A stretch of 64,000 nucleotides of DNA from Devosia sp. 66-22 (GTDB lineage Bacteria > Pseudomonadota > Alphaproteobacteria > Rhizobiales > Devosiaceae), in contig MKUZ01000008.1 in the NCBI GenBank assembly GCA_001899065.1, forward strand, positions 1-64,000, in the 5' to 3' direction. Position 1 is the stretch's first letter, and the number at the start of each line of letters is the position of its first letter. Below are positions 25,034-35,754 of this stretch, one piece after another. The position numbers and the translations under genes are program-made. The notes under the pieces are model-generated. The model saw only the letters and a list, made by a program, of their open reading frames with translations. It was not told the origin of the DNA and searched no databases.

Positions 25034-25447
25034 ATGAGCGACTTCCTTGCTTCCCTCCGGATCGCCGCGACGGGCCTGCATGCGCAGAATGCGCGCATGC
25101 GGATCATCGCCGAGAACCTCGCCAATGCGGATTCGACCGGCAAGACGCCGGAAGAAGACCCGTATCGCCGCCGCATCCCGACCTTCGAGGCGGTGATGGA
25201 TGCCGAAGTGGGCGGCAAGGTTGTCGAGGTCGGCAAGATCGCGCTCGACCAGTCCGACTTCGTGTCGCGTTACGAGCCGGGCCACCCGGCGGCGGACGGG
25301 CGGGGCTACGTCCGTTACCCCAACGTCAACTCGCTGGTCGAGACGATGGACATGCGCGAGGCACAGCGCAGCTACGAAGCCAACCTCAACGTCGTCACCG
25401 TGACCCGCTCCATGCTGGGCCGCACGCTCGACATCCTCCGCGGCTGA
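25034..25447 (+). CDS. flgC: flagellar proximal rod protein FlgC
   Basis: This is a 137-residue rod protein. It has RIAATGLHAQNARMRIIAENLANADST at the N-terminus, YEPGHPAADGRGYVRYPNVNSLVETMDMREAQRSYEANLNVV in the second half, and the C-terminal MLGRTLDILRG, all diagnostic of FlgC. AGGAGA lies 8 bases before ATG 25034. The gene is 11 bp after flgB and 17 bp before fliE. Confidence 0.97.
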   Translation: MSDFLASLRIAATGLHAQNARMRIIAENLANADSTGKTPEEDPYRRRIPTFEAVMDAEVGGKVVEVGKIALDQSDFVSRYEPGHPAADGRGYVRYPNVNSLVETMDMREAQRSYEANLNVVTVTRSMLGRTLDILRG

Positions 25448-25464
25448 GAGAGTAGAATCACACC

Positions 25465-25788
25465 ATGAGCACGCCGTTCAACGCCGTCGCAGCCGCCTAT
25501 GGCAACGCATCCCGGCTGATTTCCGACCCCGGCAAATCTTCACTCGCTGGATTAAGCGGGCAGGGGCAAGGTCCTGATTTTGGCAAGCTTGTCACCGAGG
25601 GGATGCAGGGCGTTGTGGATGCCGGCAAGGTCAGCGACCAACTCTCGCTTGATCTGGTCAACGGCAAGGCCAATGTCGTCGATGTGGTGACCGCCATCAG
25701 CCAGACCGAACTGGCCATGGAGTCGATGGTCGCCATCCGCGACAAGGTGATCTCCGCCTATGAGGAGATCATGAGGATGCCGATCTAG
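25465..25788 (+). CDS. fliE: flagellar MS-ring/rod adaptor FliE
   Basis: FliE joins the MS ring to the rod. The 107-residue protein has a variable N-terminus (Gly/Ser-rich, about 1-40) and the conserved C-terminal helices SDQLSLDLVNGKANVVDVVTAISQTELAMESMVAIRDKVISAYEEIMRMPI. Length and the terminal EEIMRMPI motif are typical. It sits between flgC and fliQ in the same operon. Confidence 0.96.
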   Translation: MSTPFNAVAAAYGNASRLISDPGKSSLAGLSGQGQGPDFGKLVTEGMQGVVDAGKVSDQLSLDLVNGKANVVDVVTAISQTELAMESMVAIRDKVISAYEEIMRMPI

Positions 25789-25838
25789 GGCGAGCCGCGA
25801 TTGGCCGAGGGATCGTTCGGACAGAGCAAGAGGGAAGC

Positions 25839-26105
25839 ATGACCGGGCTGCAGGTTCTCGACATCGCCCGCGACGGCATCTGGGTGATGATCCTCGTCGC
25901 CGCGCCGATGATGATCGTCGGGCTGGTGGTCGGTGTCGTGATCGCGCTGTTCCAGGCGCTGACGCAGATCCAGGAAATGACGCTGGTGTTCGTGCCCAAG
26001 ATCATCGCGATCTTCGGCGCGATGCTCGTCGCGCTGCCGTTCATGGGAGCCACGATGGCGGGCTACATGACGCGGGTCGCCGACATGATCGTGACCGGCG
26101 GATGA
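25839..26105 (+). CDS. fliQ: flagellar export gate protein FliQ
   Basis: FliQ is a small two-helix subunit of the type III export gate. The 88-residue protein has two membrane hairpins (about 16-38 and 53-75), with APMMIVGLVVGVVIALFQALTQIQEMTLVFVPKI, the core signature. AGAGGGAAGC precedes ATG 25839. It overlaps fliR by 4 bases (ATGA), typical for fliQ-fliR. Confidence 0.97.
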   Translation: MTGLQVLDIARDGIWVMILVAAPMMIVGLVVGVVIALFQALTQIQEMTLVFVPKIIAIFGAMLVALPFMGATMAGYMTRVADMIVTGG

Positions 26106-26869
26106 TCTCGCTCAACTGGCTGCCCGAGACGGCCTATCTGTATGTGCTGATCTTCGCGCGGGTGGGCAGCATCCTGATGCTGATCCCCGCGCTGGGCGAG
26201 CAGGTGATCCCGGCGCGGATGCGCCTGAGCTTCGCGCTGGTGTTTGCCGCGGTGATCTATCCGCTGGTGTCGCCGACGCTGCCGCCGCTGACGGGCGACG
26301 TGCTGCAGGTCCTCGTCTATCTGCTGCATGAGATCGCCATCGGCCTGATCCTGGGCGCCATCACGCGGCTCGTGACGCTGGCGGCTTCGGTCGCCGGGTC
26401 GACCATTGCGTTCCAGGTCGGGCTGTCGGGCGCGCTGGGCGCCGACCCGTCCAATGGCGGCATCCAGGGCGTCATCATCGGCAGCTTTCTCACCATGCTA
26501 GGCACGGCGCTGATCTTTGCGACCGACCTCCACCATGTGGCGCTGATGGCGATCCGCGACAGCTATATGATCTTTTCACCGTCCGATCCGATCATGTGGG
26601 GCGATGCGGCGCAGATGGCGATCCAGGCGACATCGTCGGCCTTCGTCATTGGCGTGCAGATGTCGGCGCCGTTCCTCGTTCTCGGCCTCGTGTTCTATCT
26701 GGGGATGGGGCTGCTCGGCCGGATGATGCCGCAGCTGCAGGTGTTCTTCGTGGCCATGCCGGCGACGATCTGGGTGGGGCTCGCGCTCCTCGCGCTGCTG
26801 CTGACGATGATGATGGGCTGGTATCTCACGCATTTCGAGACCGAGCTCGCGACGCTCAGGGGAGCGTAA
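26102..26869 (+). CDS. fliR: flagellar export gate protein FliR
   Basis: FliR completes the FliP5Q4R1 export gate. The 255-residue protein has about six to eight membrane helices, with the N-terminal FARVGSILMLIPALGEQVIPARMRLSFALVFAAVIYPL and the mid-protein VAGSTIAFQVGLSGALGADPSNGG block. It overlaps fliQ at its start, and flhB begins immediately after its TAA. Confidence 0.96.
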   Translation: MISLNWLPETAYLYVLIFARVGSILMLIPALGEQVIPARMRLSFALVFAAVIYPLVSPTLPPLTGDVLQVLVYLLHEIAIGLILGAITRLVTLAASVAGSTIAFQVGLSGALGADPSNGGIQGVIIGSFLTMLGTALIFATDLHHVALMAIRDSYMIFSPSDPIMWGDAAQMAIQATSSAFVIGVQMSAPFLVLGLVFYLGMGLLGRMMPQLQVFFVAMPATIWVGLALLALLLTMMMGWYLTHFETELATLRGA

Positions 26870-27949
26870 ATGTCGGACGACGCTCCCGACCAGGAATCCA
26901 AGACCGAAGACCCCTCGCAAAAGAAGCTCGACGACGCCCAGAAGAAGGGCGACGTGGTCAAGAGCCAGGAGGTCAACAACTGGTTCATGATCGCCGGCTC
27001 GGGGCTGCTGTTTGCGATGATGGCGGCGCCGACGACGACCGGCCTCGCCGACAGCCTCAAGATGCTGATGGCCAATGCCGATCAGTTCGAGATCGGCGGC
27101 GCGGCGCTGAACGCGTTCATGTCGGACCTCGCCTTCACCATCCTGCTGGTCGCGCTGGTTCCTCTCGCTGTGCTCGGCATATTCGGCATCGCCGCCAATC
27201 TCGTGCAGCACCGGCCGCTGCTGTCGGTCGAGCCGATCACGCCCAAGCTCTCCAAGATCAATCCGATCGAGGGGGCCAAGCGCATGTTCGGCACCGAGGC
27301 GCTGGTCAACTTCCTCAAGGGGCTGGTCAAGATCGGCGTTGTCGGCGGCATCGTGTTCGCCGTGATCTGGCCCGAGCGCGACCGGTTCGAGACGATGGTG
27401 ATGGTCGACCCGGCGCTGCTGCTGCCCGACTTCCAGGCACTGGGGCTCAAGATCTTCGGCGCCGTCGTCGCGATCGTCACCGTCATCGCGCTCGCCGACT
27501 ATGTCTATCAGCGCAATCGCTGGTGGAACCGGCTGAAGATGACTGTCCAGGAGGTCCGCGACGAGTACAAGCAGATGGAAGGCAGCCCCGAAATCAAGGG
27601 CCGCATCCGCGCCATCCGCAACGAGCGCAGCCGCCAGCGCATGATGGCCAATGTGCCCAACGCCACCGTGGTGATCACGAACCCGACCCACTTTGCCGTG
27701 GCGCTCAAATACGACAAGGACATGCCGGCCCCGATCTGCGTCGCCAAGGGCGCCGACGACGTCGCGTTCCGTATCCGCGAAATGGCCAAGGAACATGATG
27801 TTCCGGTGGTCGAAAATCCACCCCTCGCACGCGCACTTTTCGCCACCGTGGATATCGACGAAACCATTCCCACCGAGCATTTCAAGGCGGTTGCGCAGGT
27901 GATCGGCTTCGTCATGCGGATGCGGCCGAAGGCAGCCTGGCGCTCCTGA
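26870..27949 (+). CDS. flhB: flagellar export switch protein FlhB
   Basis: FlhB sets export specificity by autocleavage. The 359-residue protein has the N-terminal KTEDPSQKKLDDAQKKGDVVKSQEV signature, four membrane helices (about 30-215), and the cytoplasmic domain with the autocleavage motif NPTH at residues 271-274. It then has HFAVALKYDKDMPAPICVAKGAD and the C-terminal PVVENPPLARALFATVDIDETIP. It starts directly after the fliR stop codon. It is the last recognised flagellar gene of the operon, followed by two small membrane ORFs and cckA. Confidence 0.97.
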   Translation: MSDDAPDQESKTEDPSQKKLDDAQKKGDVVKSQEVNNWFMIAGSGLLFAMMAAPTTTGLADSLKMLMANADQFEIGGAALNAFMSDLAFTILLVALVPLAVLGIFGIAANLVQHRPLLSVEPITPKLSKINPIEGAKRMFGTEALVNFLKGLVKIGVVGGIVFAVIWPERDRFETMVMVDPALLLPDFQALGLKIFGAVVAIVTVIALADYVYQRNRWWNRLKMTVQEVRDEYKQMEGSPEIKGRIRAIRNERSRQRMMANVPNATVVITNPTHFAVALKYDKDMPAPICVAKGADDVAFRIREMAKEHDVPVVENPPLARALFATVDIDETIPTEHFKAVAQVIGFVMRMRPKAAWRS

Positions 27950-27962
27950 CCCGGAGAGCATC

Positions 27963-28286
27963 GTGACCGTGATTGCCGCGTGGACCGCCTGCACGATGCT
28001 TGCGGCGCTTGCCGTGTTTCAGGCCGCGCTGGTCGCCGGCGCGCCGCTCGGCCACTTCGCCTGGGGCGGGCAGCATCGCGTCCTGCCCCGCGGCCTGAGG
28101 ATCGGCAGCGCCATCGCGATCGCCCTCTACGCCGCGTTCGCGGTCATCATCGCGCAGCGCGCGGGCATCCTCGCCTGGGTGCCGGATGGCGTCGCGGCCA
28201 TCGGCATCTGGGTGATCGCTGCCTATTCGGCGCTCGGCATCCCGCTCAACGCGATTTCGCGCAGCCGGCCGGAGCGTTTCACATGA
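27963..28286 (+). CDS. small membrane protein of unknown function after flhB
   Basis: The 107-residue protein starts at GTG 27963, 13 bp after flhB with GGAGAG upstream. Hydrophobic segments lie near residues 4-28, 41-60 and 70-90, giving three predicted membrane helices. It has the motif GHFAWGGQHRVLP between helices 1 and 2, and PLNAISRSRPER near the end. Small proteins with the same GxxAWGG pattern are found widely in bacteria and are uncharacterised. Its stop overlaps a 19-codon ORF (ATGA). Confidence 0.65.
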   Translation: MTVIAAWTACTMLAALAVFQAALVAGAPLGHFAWGGQHRVLPRGLRIGSAIAIALYAAFAVIIAQRAGILAWVPDGVAAIGIWVIAAYSALGIPLNAISRSRPERFT

Positions 28287-28342
28287 CGCCCGTGGTCACT
28301 GTCCTGCTTGTGCTCGTCCTTACCGTCGCGATGGGCTGGTAA
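28283..28342 (+). CDS. possible 19-residue membrane peptide
   Basis: A 19-codon frame starts inside the preceding stop codon (ATGA overlap) and ends TAA at 28342. The peptide is nearly all hydrophobic (MTPVVTVLLVLVLTVAMGW), long enough for one membrane helix. Translational coupling to the 107-residue gene makes expression plausible. It is too short to judge by coding statistics. Confidence 0.3.
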   Translation: MTPVVTVLLVLVLTVAMGW

Positions 28343-28437
28343 TCGGGCATTTCCGCGGGATGAGGCGCTGCGGCGCTACCCCGTGACTCCCCCATTTGCT
28401 AGAGCTTGAGCACGCGTGATTCGAGGGGCCACCGAGG

Positions 28438-31008
28438 ATGTCCAGCATGCCGGCTGAGGAGGACAACTACCCAAGCCCGCTGGTCAGCCGCTCCCGCCCG
28501 ATGTCGGGCCTGTGGCGCGTGGTGGCGCTGGCGGCGGCATTCATCATCCTCGCGGTCGCGGTCTCGACGCTGGGCGACTACATCCCGGCCGACGCGATCC
28601 TCATTTTCGTCGGCCTCCTTGCCGTGGTGGGCGTCTTCTGCCTGTTCGCGCTGACCGCCGGCATCATCCGTTTCGCCTCCACGGTCGAGGAGGGGCAGTC
28701 GCTCTCCCGCGCGGTGGTCGACAGCCTATCGTTCGGTGCCGTGGTGTCGGACCGCGACGGCAAGATCAGCTATGTCAACGCGCAGTATGGCGAGCTGGCC
28801 GGCGGCATGGCCGACGGCGTGCCGGTGGGCGTGCCGCGCCTGTTCGCCGGACAGCCGGAAGCGAGCGAGGCGGTCTACCGCCTGTCGCGCGCCGCGCGCG
28901 ATGGCCGGCCGGCCACCGAGGACATCCGCCTCATCGGCGGGCTGGGTGGCTCGCTCGGCGGCGGCAGCAAGCCGGTCTGGTACCGCGTTGCCGTTCGCGC
29001 ACTGCCCGAGGTTGAGGGCAACGACAAGCCGCTGGTGCTGTGGAGCGTCGAGGACATCACGCGCGACCGCGAGCGGCAGGACAATGCCTTCCTCGAGCTG
29101 CAGCGCGCCATCGACTATCTCGACCACGCGCCGGCGGGGTTCTTCTCCGCCGACCAGCAGGGCAGGGTGCAGTACCTCAACTCGACGCTGGCTGACTGGC
29201 TGGGCTACGACCTCGCCGAGTTCGAGGCGGGCACCGTGCGCCTCGGCGACATCGTGCGCGGCGACGGCGCGAGCCTGCTGATGCGCGGGCGCGCCGACGG
29301 CGAGATCCGCACCGAGATCATCGACATCGACCTGGTCAAGGCGAACGGTACCTCGATCCCGGTCCGCCTCCTTCACCGCGCGGCGCGGCTTGCCGATGGC
29401 GAGCTGGGCGAGACCCGCACGCTCGTGCTCGACCGCCGCGGCGGCGTCGAGAGCGAGGAAGCGCTGCGGGCGTCGGAAATCCGCTTCTCGCGCTTCTTCA
29501 ACGAGACGCCCTTTGCCATCGCGACGCTCGACCAGGATGGCCGGATCATCCGCACGAACGCGCCGTTCGGCCGCATCTTCGGATGGTCCGGTACGTCGCG
29601 TCCGCTCGACCGCGTGGCGATGACGGAGCTTCTCACCGATGCGAGCCGCGAGCGCTTCGCCAGCGCGTTCGAGGCGGCACTGCAGAACAAATCCGAGATC
29701 GAGCCGGTCGACGCGCAGCTGACGCGCGATGGCGATCACGCGGTGCGACTCTACATCTCGGGCTCGGAGGAGGGCGGCGAGTCACCCGAGCGCGCCAACG
29801 TCTATGCGCTCGACATGACCGAGCAGCGCAAGCTCGAAGCGCAGTTCGCGCAGGGCCAGAAGATGCAGGCCGTCGGGCAGCTCGCCGGCGGCGTGGCACA
29901 CGACTTCAACAATGTGCTGACGGCGATCATCGGCTTCTCCGACCTGCTGCTGCTCAAGCACAAGCCGGGCGATCCGAGCTTCCAGGACCTGATGTCGATC
30001 AAGCAGAGCGCCAACCGCGCGGCCGGGCTGACGCGGCAGCTCCTGGCGTTCTCCCGCCGGCAGACGCTGCGCCCGCAGGTGCTCGAGATCCCGACGCATA
30101 TCGACGACCTCACGGTGCTGCTCAAGCGGCTCATCGGCGAGCAGATCGTGCTCAAGGTCGACCATGGCAGCCAGATCTGGCCGGTGAAGGCCGATCTCGT
30201 GCAACTCGAGCAGGTGGTGGTGAACCTCGTCGTCAATGCGCGCGACGCTATGCCGAACGGCGGCTCCATCACGCTGCGGACCCGCAATGTCGACGCGGCG
30301 GAGGCGGCGCAGTTCAGCTACACGGGCATGCCGCCCGCCGACTATGTGCTGCTCGAGGTCGAGGACACCGGGACGGGCATGCCCGCCGAGATCATGGAGA
30401 AGATCTTCGAGCCGTTCTTCTCCACCAAGGAGCTGGGCAAGGGCACCGGTCTCGGCCTGTCGACGGTCTATGGCATCATCAAGCAGACCGGCGGTTTCAT
30501 TTACCCCGAGTCCGAAGTCGGCCGCGGCACGGTGTTCCGCATCTTCCTGCCGCGCCACGTTCCCGCCGAAGGCGAGGTGACCAGCAAGGCGGCGGCCGCC
30601 ACGGTGGTCAAGGACCTCACCGGGCACGAGCGCATCCTCCTGGTCGAGGACGAGGACAATGTCCGCGCCTTTTCCGCCCGCGCTCTCCGCGCCACCGGCT
30701 ACGAAGTGTTCGAGGCCGACTCCGGCGAGGAGGCGCTCTATGTACTCGAGGACATCGGCGGCCAGATCGACCTGATGGTGTCGGACGTCGTAATGCCGGA
30801 AATGGACGGCCCCGCGCTGCTGCTCAAGGTTCGCGAGAAGCTGCCCAACCTCAAGGTGATCTTCGTATCAGGCTATGCCGAGGAGAGCGTGCGGCAGGAT
30901 ATTGCCGACGACCGCAGCGTCGAGTTCCTCGCCAAGCCGTATTCGCTCGACCAGATCAATTCCAAGGTCAAGGAAGTCCTCGGCAAGGGCGCCCAGACGA
31001 TCCAGTGA
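28438..31008 (+). CDS. cckA: CckA-type hybrid histidine kinase
   Basis: CckA is the bifunctional kinase/phosphatase that controls CtrA and CpdR through ChpT in Alphaproteobacteria. The 856-residue protein has two membrane helices (about 27-47 and 57-78) and PAS-type sensor regions (about 85-200, 215-320 and 345-455). The HisKA motif [19 protein letters not shown] contains phospho-acceptor His488. An HATPase_c domain follows ([39 protein letters not shown]), then a C-terminal receiver with Asp783 in [12 protein letters not shown]. The GGVAHDFNN motif and the terminal receiver fit CckA. It follows the flhB operon by about 490 bp (95 bp after the small ORFs). The promoter is not obvious. Confidence 0.92.
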   Translation: MSSMPAEEDNYPSPLVSRSRPMSGLWRVVALAAAFIILAVAVSTLGDYIPADAILIFVGLLAVVGVFCLFALTAGIIRFASTVEEGQSLSRAVVDSLSFGAVVSDRDGKISYVNAQYGELAGGMADGVPVGVPRLFAGQPEASEAVYRLSRAARDGRPATEDIRLIGGLGGSLGGGSKPVWYRVAVRALPEVEGNDKPLVLWSVEDITRDRERQDNAFLELQRAIDYLDHAPAGFFSADQQGRVQYLNSTLADWLGYDLAEFEAGTVRLGDIVRGDGASLLMRGRADGEIRTEIIDIDLVKANGTSIPVRLLHRAARLADGELGETRTLVLDRRGGVESEEALRASEIRFSRFFNETPFAIATLDQDGRIIRTNAPFGRIFGWSGTSRPLDRVAMTELLTDASRERFASAFEAALQNKSEIEPVDAQLTRDGDHAVRLYISGSEEGGESPERANVYALDMTEQRKLEAQFAQGQKMQAVGQLAGGVAHDFNNVLTAIIGFSDLLLLKHKPGDPSFQDLMSIKQSANRAAGLTRQLLAFSRRQTLRPQVLEIPTHIDDLTVLLKRLIGEQIVLKVDHGSQIWPVKADLVQLEQVVVNLVVNARDAMPNGGSITLRTRNVDAAEAAQFSYTGMPPADYVLLEVEDTGTGMPAEIMEKIFEPFFSTKELGKGTGLGLSTVYGIIKQTGGFIYPESEVGRGTVFRIFLPRHVPAEGEVTSKAAAATVVKDLTGHERILLVEDEDNVRAFSARALRATGYEVFEADSGEEALYVLEDIGGQIDLMVSDVVMPEMDGPALLLKVREKLPNLKVIFVSGYAEESVRQDIADDRSVEFLAKPYSLDQINSKVKEVLGKGAQTIQ

Positions 31009-31044
31009 CTGGCGTTTCCATCCGCCGCCGCTATTGTGGCGGGT

Positions 31045-31728
31045 ATGGGCGACCACCCGCTGTCCAATCCGATCTGGAACGGCCTCACCGGGCCGCATGA
31101 GCATCTCGGTGTCTCCGCCGGCAAGGTGCGCCGCTATCGGCCGGACGTCGCGGTGTTCGTGGGGGTCGAGAATCCCGCCGATGCCCATATGCCCGGCCTG
31201 CTCGATCTCATAGGCGATGGCACGTGCGGGTTCGTCACCGAGGGGCCGGTCGCGCTGCCGCCCGAGGTCGAGCCGGTCCGCGTCGCGGACGTGCTGCAAA
31301 TGATCGTGGCGGACTGGAATCCAGTTCCGGTCGAGCTCGACATGATCCCGCTGGGCGATGCGGACGAGCCGGCGATGGTGGAACTGGTTGAGCTCACCAA
31401 GCCTGGTCCGTTCGCGCCGCGTGCGCGGCTGATGGGCACATTCCGTGGCCTGTTCGACAACGATCGGCTGATCGCGATGAGCGGCGAGCGCATGCGGACA
31501 CCGACCTTCACCGAGATCAGTGCGGTGTGCACGCATCCCGACTATCGCAATCGCGGCTACGCCAAGCAGTTCGTGTCGCAGGGCGGCAACGAGATCGTCG
31601 CCGACGGCAAGACGCCGTTCCTGCATGTGTTCGCGGACAATGCGCTGGCCATCGCGACCTATGAGAAGCTCGGCTTCCGTCCGAGCCGGATGATGCAGTT
31701 CACCGTCATCCGGCGCCGAGGCGGCTGA
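31045..31728 (+). CDS. GNAT-family N-acetyltransferase (FR47-like)
   Basis: The 227-residue protein has a variable N-terminal domain (about 1-110) and a C-terminal GNAT fold. The acetyl-CoA-binding loop is TEISAVCTHPDYRNRGYAKQFV (R/Q-x-x-G-x-G/A form: RNRGYA), and the end is FLHVFADNALAIATYEKLGFRPS. This is the FR47-like arrangement. ATG 31045 was chosen; a GTG three codons upstream (31036) is also open. The substrate is unknown. Its 3' end overlaps the convergent CDF transporter gene by 23 bp. Confidence 0.85.
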   Translation: MGDHPLSNPIWNGLTGPHEHLGVSAGKVRRYRPDVAVFVGVENPADAHMPGLLDLIGDGTCGFVTEGPVALPPEVEPVRVADVLQMIVADWNPVPVELDMIPLGDADEPAMVELVELTKPGPFAPRARLMGTFRGLFDNDRLIAMSGERMRTPTFTEISAVCTHPDYRNRGYAKQFVSQGGNEIVADGKTPFLHVFADNALAIATYEKLGFRPSRMMQFTVIRRRGG

Positions 31729-32662
31729 TCTCGGCCACTCGCTCCCGCCATGTCGCCTCGGTCTGCGGCTTGATGAAGATCGACAGGACCTCCGGATGGC
31801 GCGAGCGCACGGCGGCTTCGACGCGCTCGATGCAGGCTTCGATCTGGGGCGTGGTGAGGTGGTCCTCGAACTCCGCGCTCAGCGCTGCGATGACCACGTG
31901 TGGGCCGATCTGCGACGTGCTCACGCCGTTGACGTGGCGGATCTCCTCGTCGGCCTGCGCCGCGAGCAGGATTGCCTGCTGCACGGCAGGCAGCGCCTGC
32001 TCGCCCAGCAGCAGGTTCTTGCTTTCGCGGGCCAGGAAGAACGCCGTCGCGGCGAGGAGGAGGCCGATCCCGATGGAAGCCACACCGTCGAGCACGGGCA
32101 TATCGAGCGCCTGGGCGGTGAAGATGCCGGCCAGCGCGATGAGGAGCCCGAGCAACGCCACGGAATCCTCGACCAGCACGGTGAAGGTCGTTGGGTCCTT
32201 GCTCTCGCGGATCGCCGCAAGGTAGCCGAGCTCGCCCTTTTCGCGACGGAACTCGCGCAGCGCCACCAGCCAGCTCGCCGTCTCGAAGACGATGGAAAGT
32301 CCGAGCACGATGTAGTTGACGGTGGCGTTCTCCATCGGCTCGGGCTGCATCACGTGGCGCACGCCCTCATAGATCGACACGCCCGCACCGAGCGCGAAGA
32401 TCAGCACCGCCACCACGAAGCTCCAGAAGTAGAGCTCGCGGCCATGCCCGAAGGGATGTTCGCGATCGGGCGGCTTGGCGGCGCGGTGGAGGCCGTAGAG
32501 GAGGAGCAGTTCGTTGCCCGTGTCGACCAGCGAATGCACGCCCTCGCTCAGCATCGCCGAGCTGCCCGTGAAGGCAGCTGCGATGAACTTGGTCACCGCG
32601 ATGAGGAAGTTTCCCGCCAGCGCGGCGTAGACGACGATGCGCGATCCCGATTGTGCAGCCAT
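31706..32662 (-). CDS. cation diffusion facilitator (CDF) family transporter
   Basis: CDF proteins export divalent metals (Zn, Mn, Fe, Co) in exchange for protons. The 318-residue protein has about six membrane helices in the first 210 residues, with the metal-site pattern HSLVDTGNELL in helix 2 and HPFGHGRELYFW before helix 3. The second helix pair carries FTVLVEDSVALLG (Asp in the E-D-S-x-A-x-x-G context). A cytoplasmic C-terminal domain follows (about 215-318). The E/D arrangement differs from the classic HxxxD Zn pattern in helix 5, so the metal is uncertain. Confidence 0.9.
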   Translation of the reverse strand: MAAQSGSRIVVYAALAGNFLIAVTKFIAAAFTGSSAMLSEGVHSLVDTGNELLLLYGLHRAAKPPDREHPFGHGRELYFWSFVVAVLIFALGAGVSIYEGVRHVMQPEPMENATVNYIVLGLSIVFETASWLVALREFRREKGELGYLAAIRESKDPTTFTVLVEDSVALLGLLIALAGIFTAQALDMPVLDGVASIGIGLLLAATAFFLARESKNLLLGEQALPAVQQAILLAAQADEEIRHVNGVSTSQIGPHVVIAALSAEFEDHLTTPQIEACIERVEAAVRSRHPEVLSIFIKPQTEATWRERVAEISRLGAG

Positions 32663-32696
32663 GGCCCCGCTACGCTAGGCGCGGCGAGCCCAAGGC

Positions 32697-33725
32697 TCAA
32701 GCGGGAAGCGGCGTGCCCTCGACGAGGAGCTTCCTGTCGGCGAGGTCGCGCCAGAAGCCGGCGGGGATCGGCGTGTTCCACCAATCGAGGATGCCGTTGA
32801 GCTCGGCCAGCGATTTCGGTCCCGTGAGCACGCTGCACACCAGCGGGTGAGCGAGCGCGAACTGCAGCGCCGCTGCTGCAAGCGGAACCTTGTGCGCGTC
32901 GGCCACCTGGCGGAGCGCCGTCACCTTGTCGACGATCTCGGGCGGCGGGGTGCGGTAGGCGCCACTGGCGGGACCCCATACGTTGGTGCCCGCCAGCACG
33001 CCGGCCGCGAACGGTCCGGCGGCAATGATCGAGGTGCCGCGCTTCTGGCAGGCGGGGAACAACTGCTCGAGCGGGGTCTGCTCGATCAGGTTGTAGCGGT
33101 TGGCGAGCAGGAACACGTCCCAGTCGCCGATGTCCAGCGCGTCCATCAGCACCGGCCATTCGTTGACGCCCAGGCCGATCGCCCCGATCAGCTCCTGGCG
33201 ACGCAGTTCATCGAGCGCGCGGTAGCCGCCGCCGCTCAGATCGGCCCAATGCCGCCTGTTGCCCTCGACGCCGTGGGTGGTGGTGCCGATGTCGTGGACG
33301 AGGAGGATGTCGATCTTGCCCAGTCCAAGGCGCTGCAGGCTCGCCTCGAACGAGCGCATGATCCCGTCATAGGAATAATCGTAGGCGATCTCGAACGGAA
33401 AGGGCTGCGTCCAGGAGTGATCGACGGTCCGCTCGGCGTCGCTGCGCACGGGTTTGAGCAGCCGGCCGACCTTGGTCGAGAGAGTGAAGGGTTCGGGGCG
33501 GAAGCGCAGCCCGTCGCCCACGAAATGCTCCGAGCGGCCGAAGCCGTAGTGAGGGGCCGTGTCGAAGTAGCCTATGCCGGCGTCGAGCGCCGCGGTCACC
33601 ACACCGCGCGCAGCGTCGGGTGTCACGACGGTGCCGCCCATGCCGGCAATCGTCGCGCCGCCGAAGCCCAGTTCGGTCAGCTCAAGCGCTGTCTTGCCGA
33701 CCCGGCGCTTGTTGAAATGCGGCAT
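32697..33725 (-). CDS. aldo/keto reductase, aldose/pyridoxal dehydrogenase-like
   Basis: The 342-residue NAD(P)-dependent oxidoreductase has an AKR TIM barrel: GFGGATIAGMGG at the N-terminus, GIGYFDTAPHYGFGRSEHFVGDGL with catalytic Asp and Tyr, the catalytic Lys in LSTKVGRLL, and His in ILLVHD. It most resembles the subfamily that includes D-threo-aldose 1-dehydrogenase (L-fucose dehydrogenase) and pyridoxal 4-dehydrogenase (GFNEWPVL-like segment GLGVNEWPVLMDALDI). GGAGGATTC precedes ATG 33725. A perfect palindrome sits 43 bp upstream and may be an operator. It could belong to fucose-type sugar or vitamin B6 breakdown. Confidence 0.85.
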   Translation of the reverse strand: MPHFNKRRVGKTALELTELGFGGATIAGMGGTVVTPDAARGVVTAALDAGIGYFDTAPHYGFGRSEHFVGDGLRFRPEPFTLSTKVGRLLKPVRSDAERTVDHSWTQPFPFEIAYDYSYDGIMRSFEASLQRLGLGKIDILLVHDIGTTTHGVEGNRRHWADLSGGGYRALDELRRQELIGAIGLGVNEWPVLMDALDIGDWDVFLLANRYNLIEQTPLEQLFPACQKRGTSIIAAGPFAAGVLAGTNVWGPASGAYRTPPPEIVDKVTALRQVADAHKVPLAAAALQFALAHPLVCSVLTGPKSLAELNGILDWWNTPIPAGFWRDLADRKLLVEGTPLPA

Positions 33726-33767
33726 GTGAATCCTCCGTCCGACAGGGGCGGATTACTGACATGTTAG

Positions 33768-33780
33768 TTGCCAAAGGCAA
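33768..33780. promoter_or_regulatory. palindrome upstream of the aldo/keto reductase
   Basis: TTGCC-AAA-GGCAA is a perfect 5-3-5 inverted repeat 43-55 bp upstream of the aldo/keto reductase start and 30 bp after the macB-like stop. It looks like a repressor operator; no regulator gene is adjacent. Confidence 0.4.
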
Positions 33781-33809
33781 GTGGAATCGGCTCACGCGGA
33801 ATGCCGGAA

Positions 33810-35753
<1,944 letters not shown>

Positions 35754-35754
35754 G

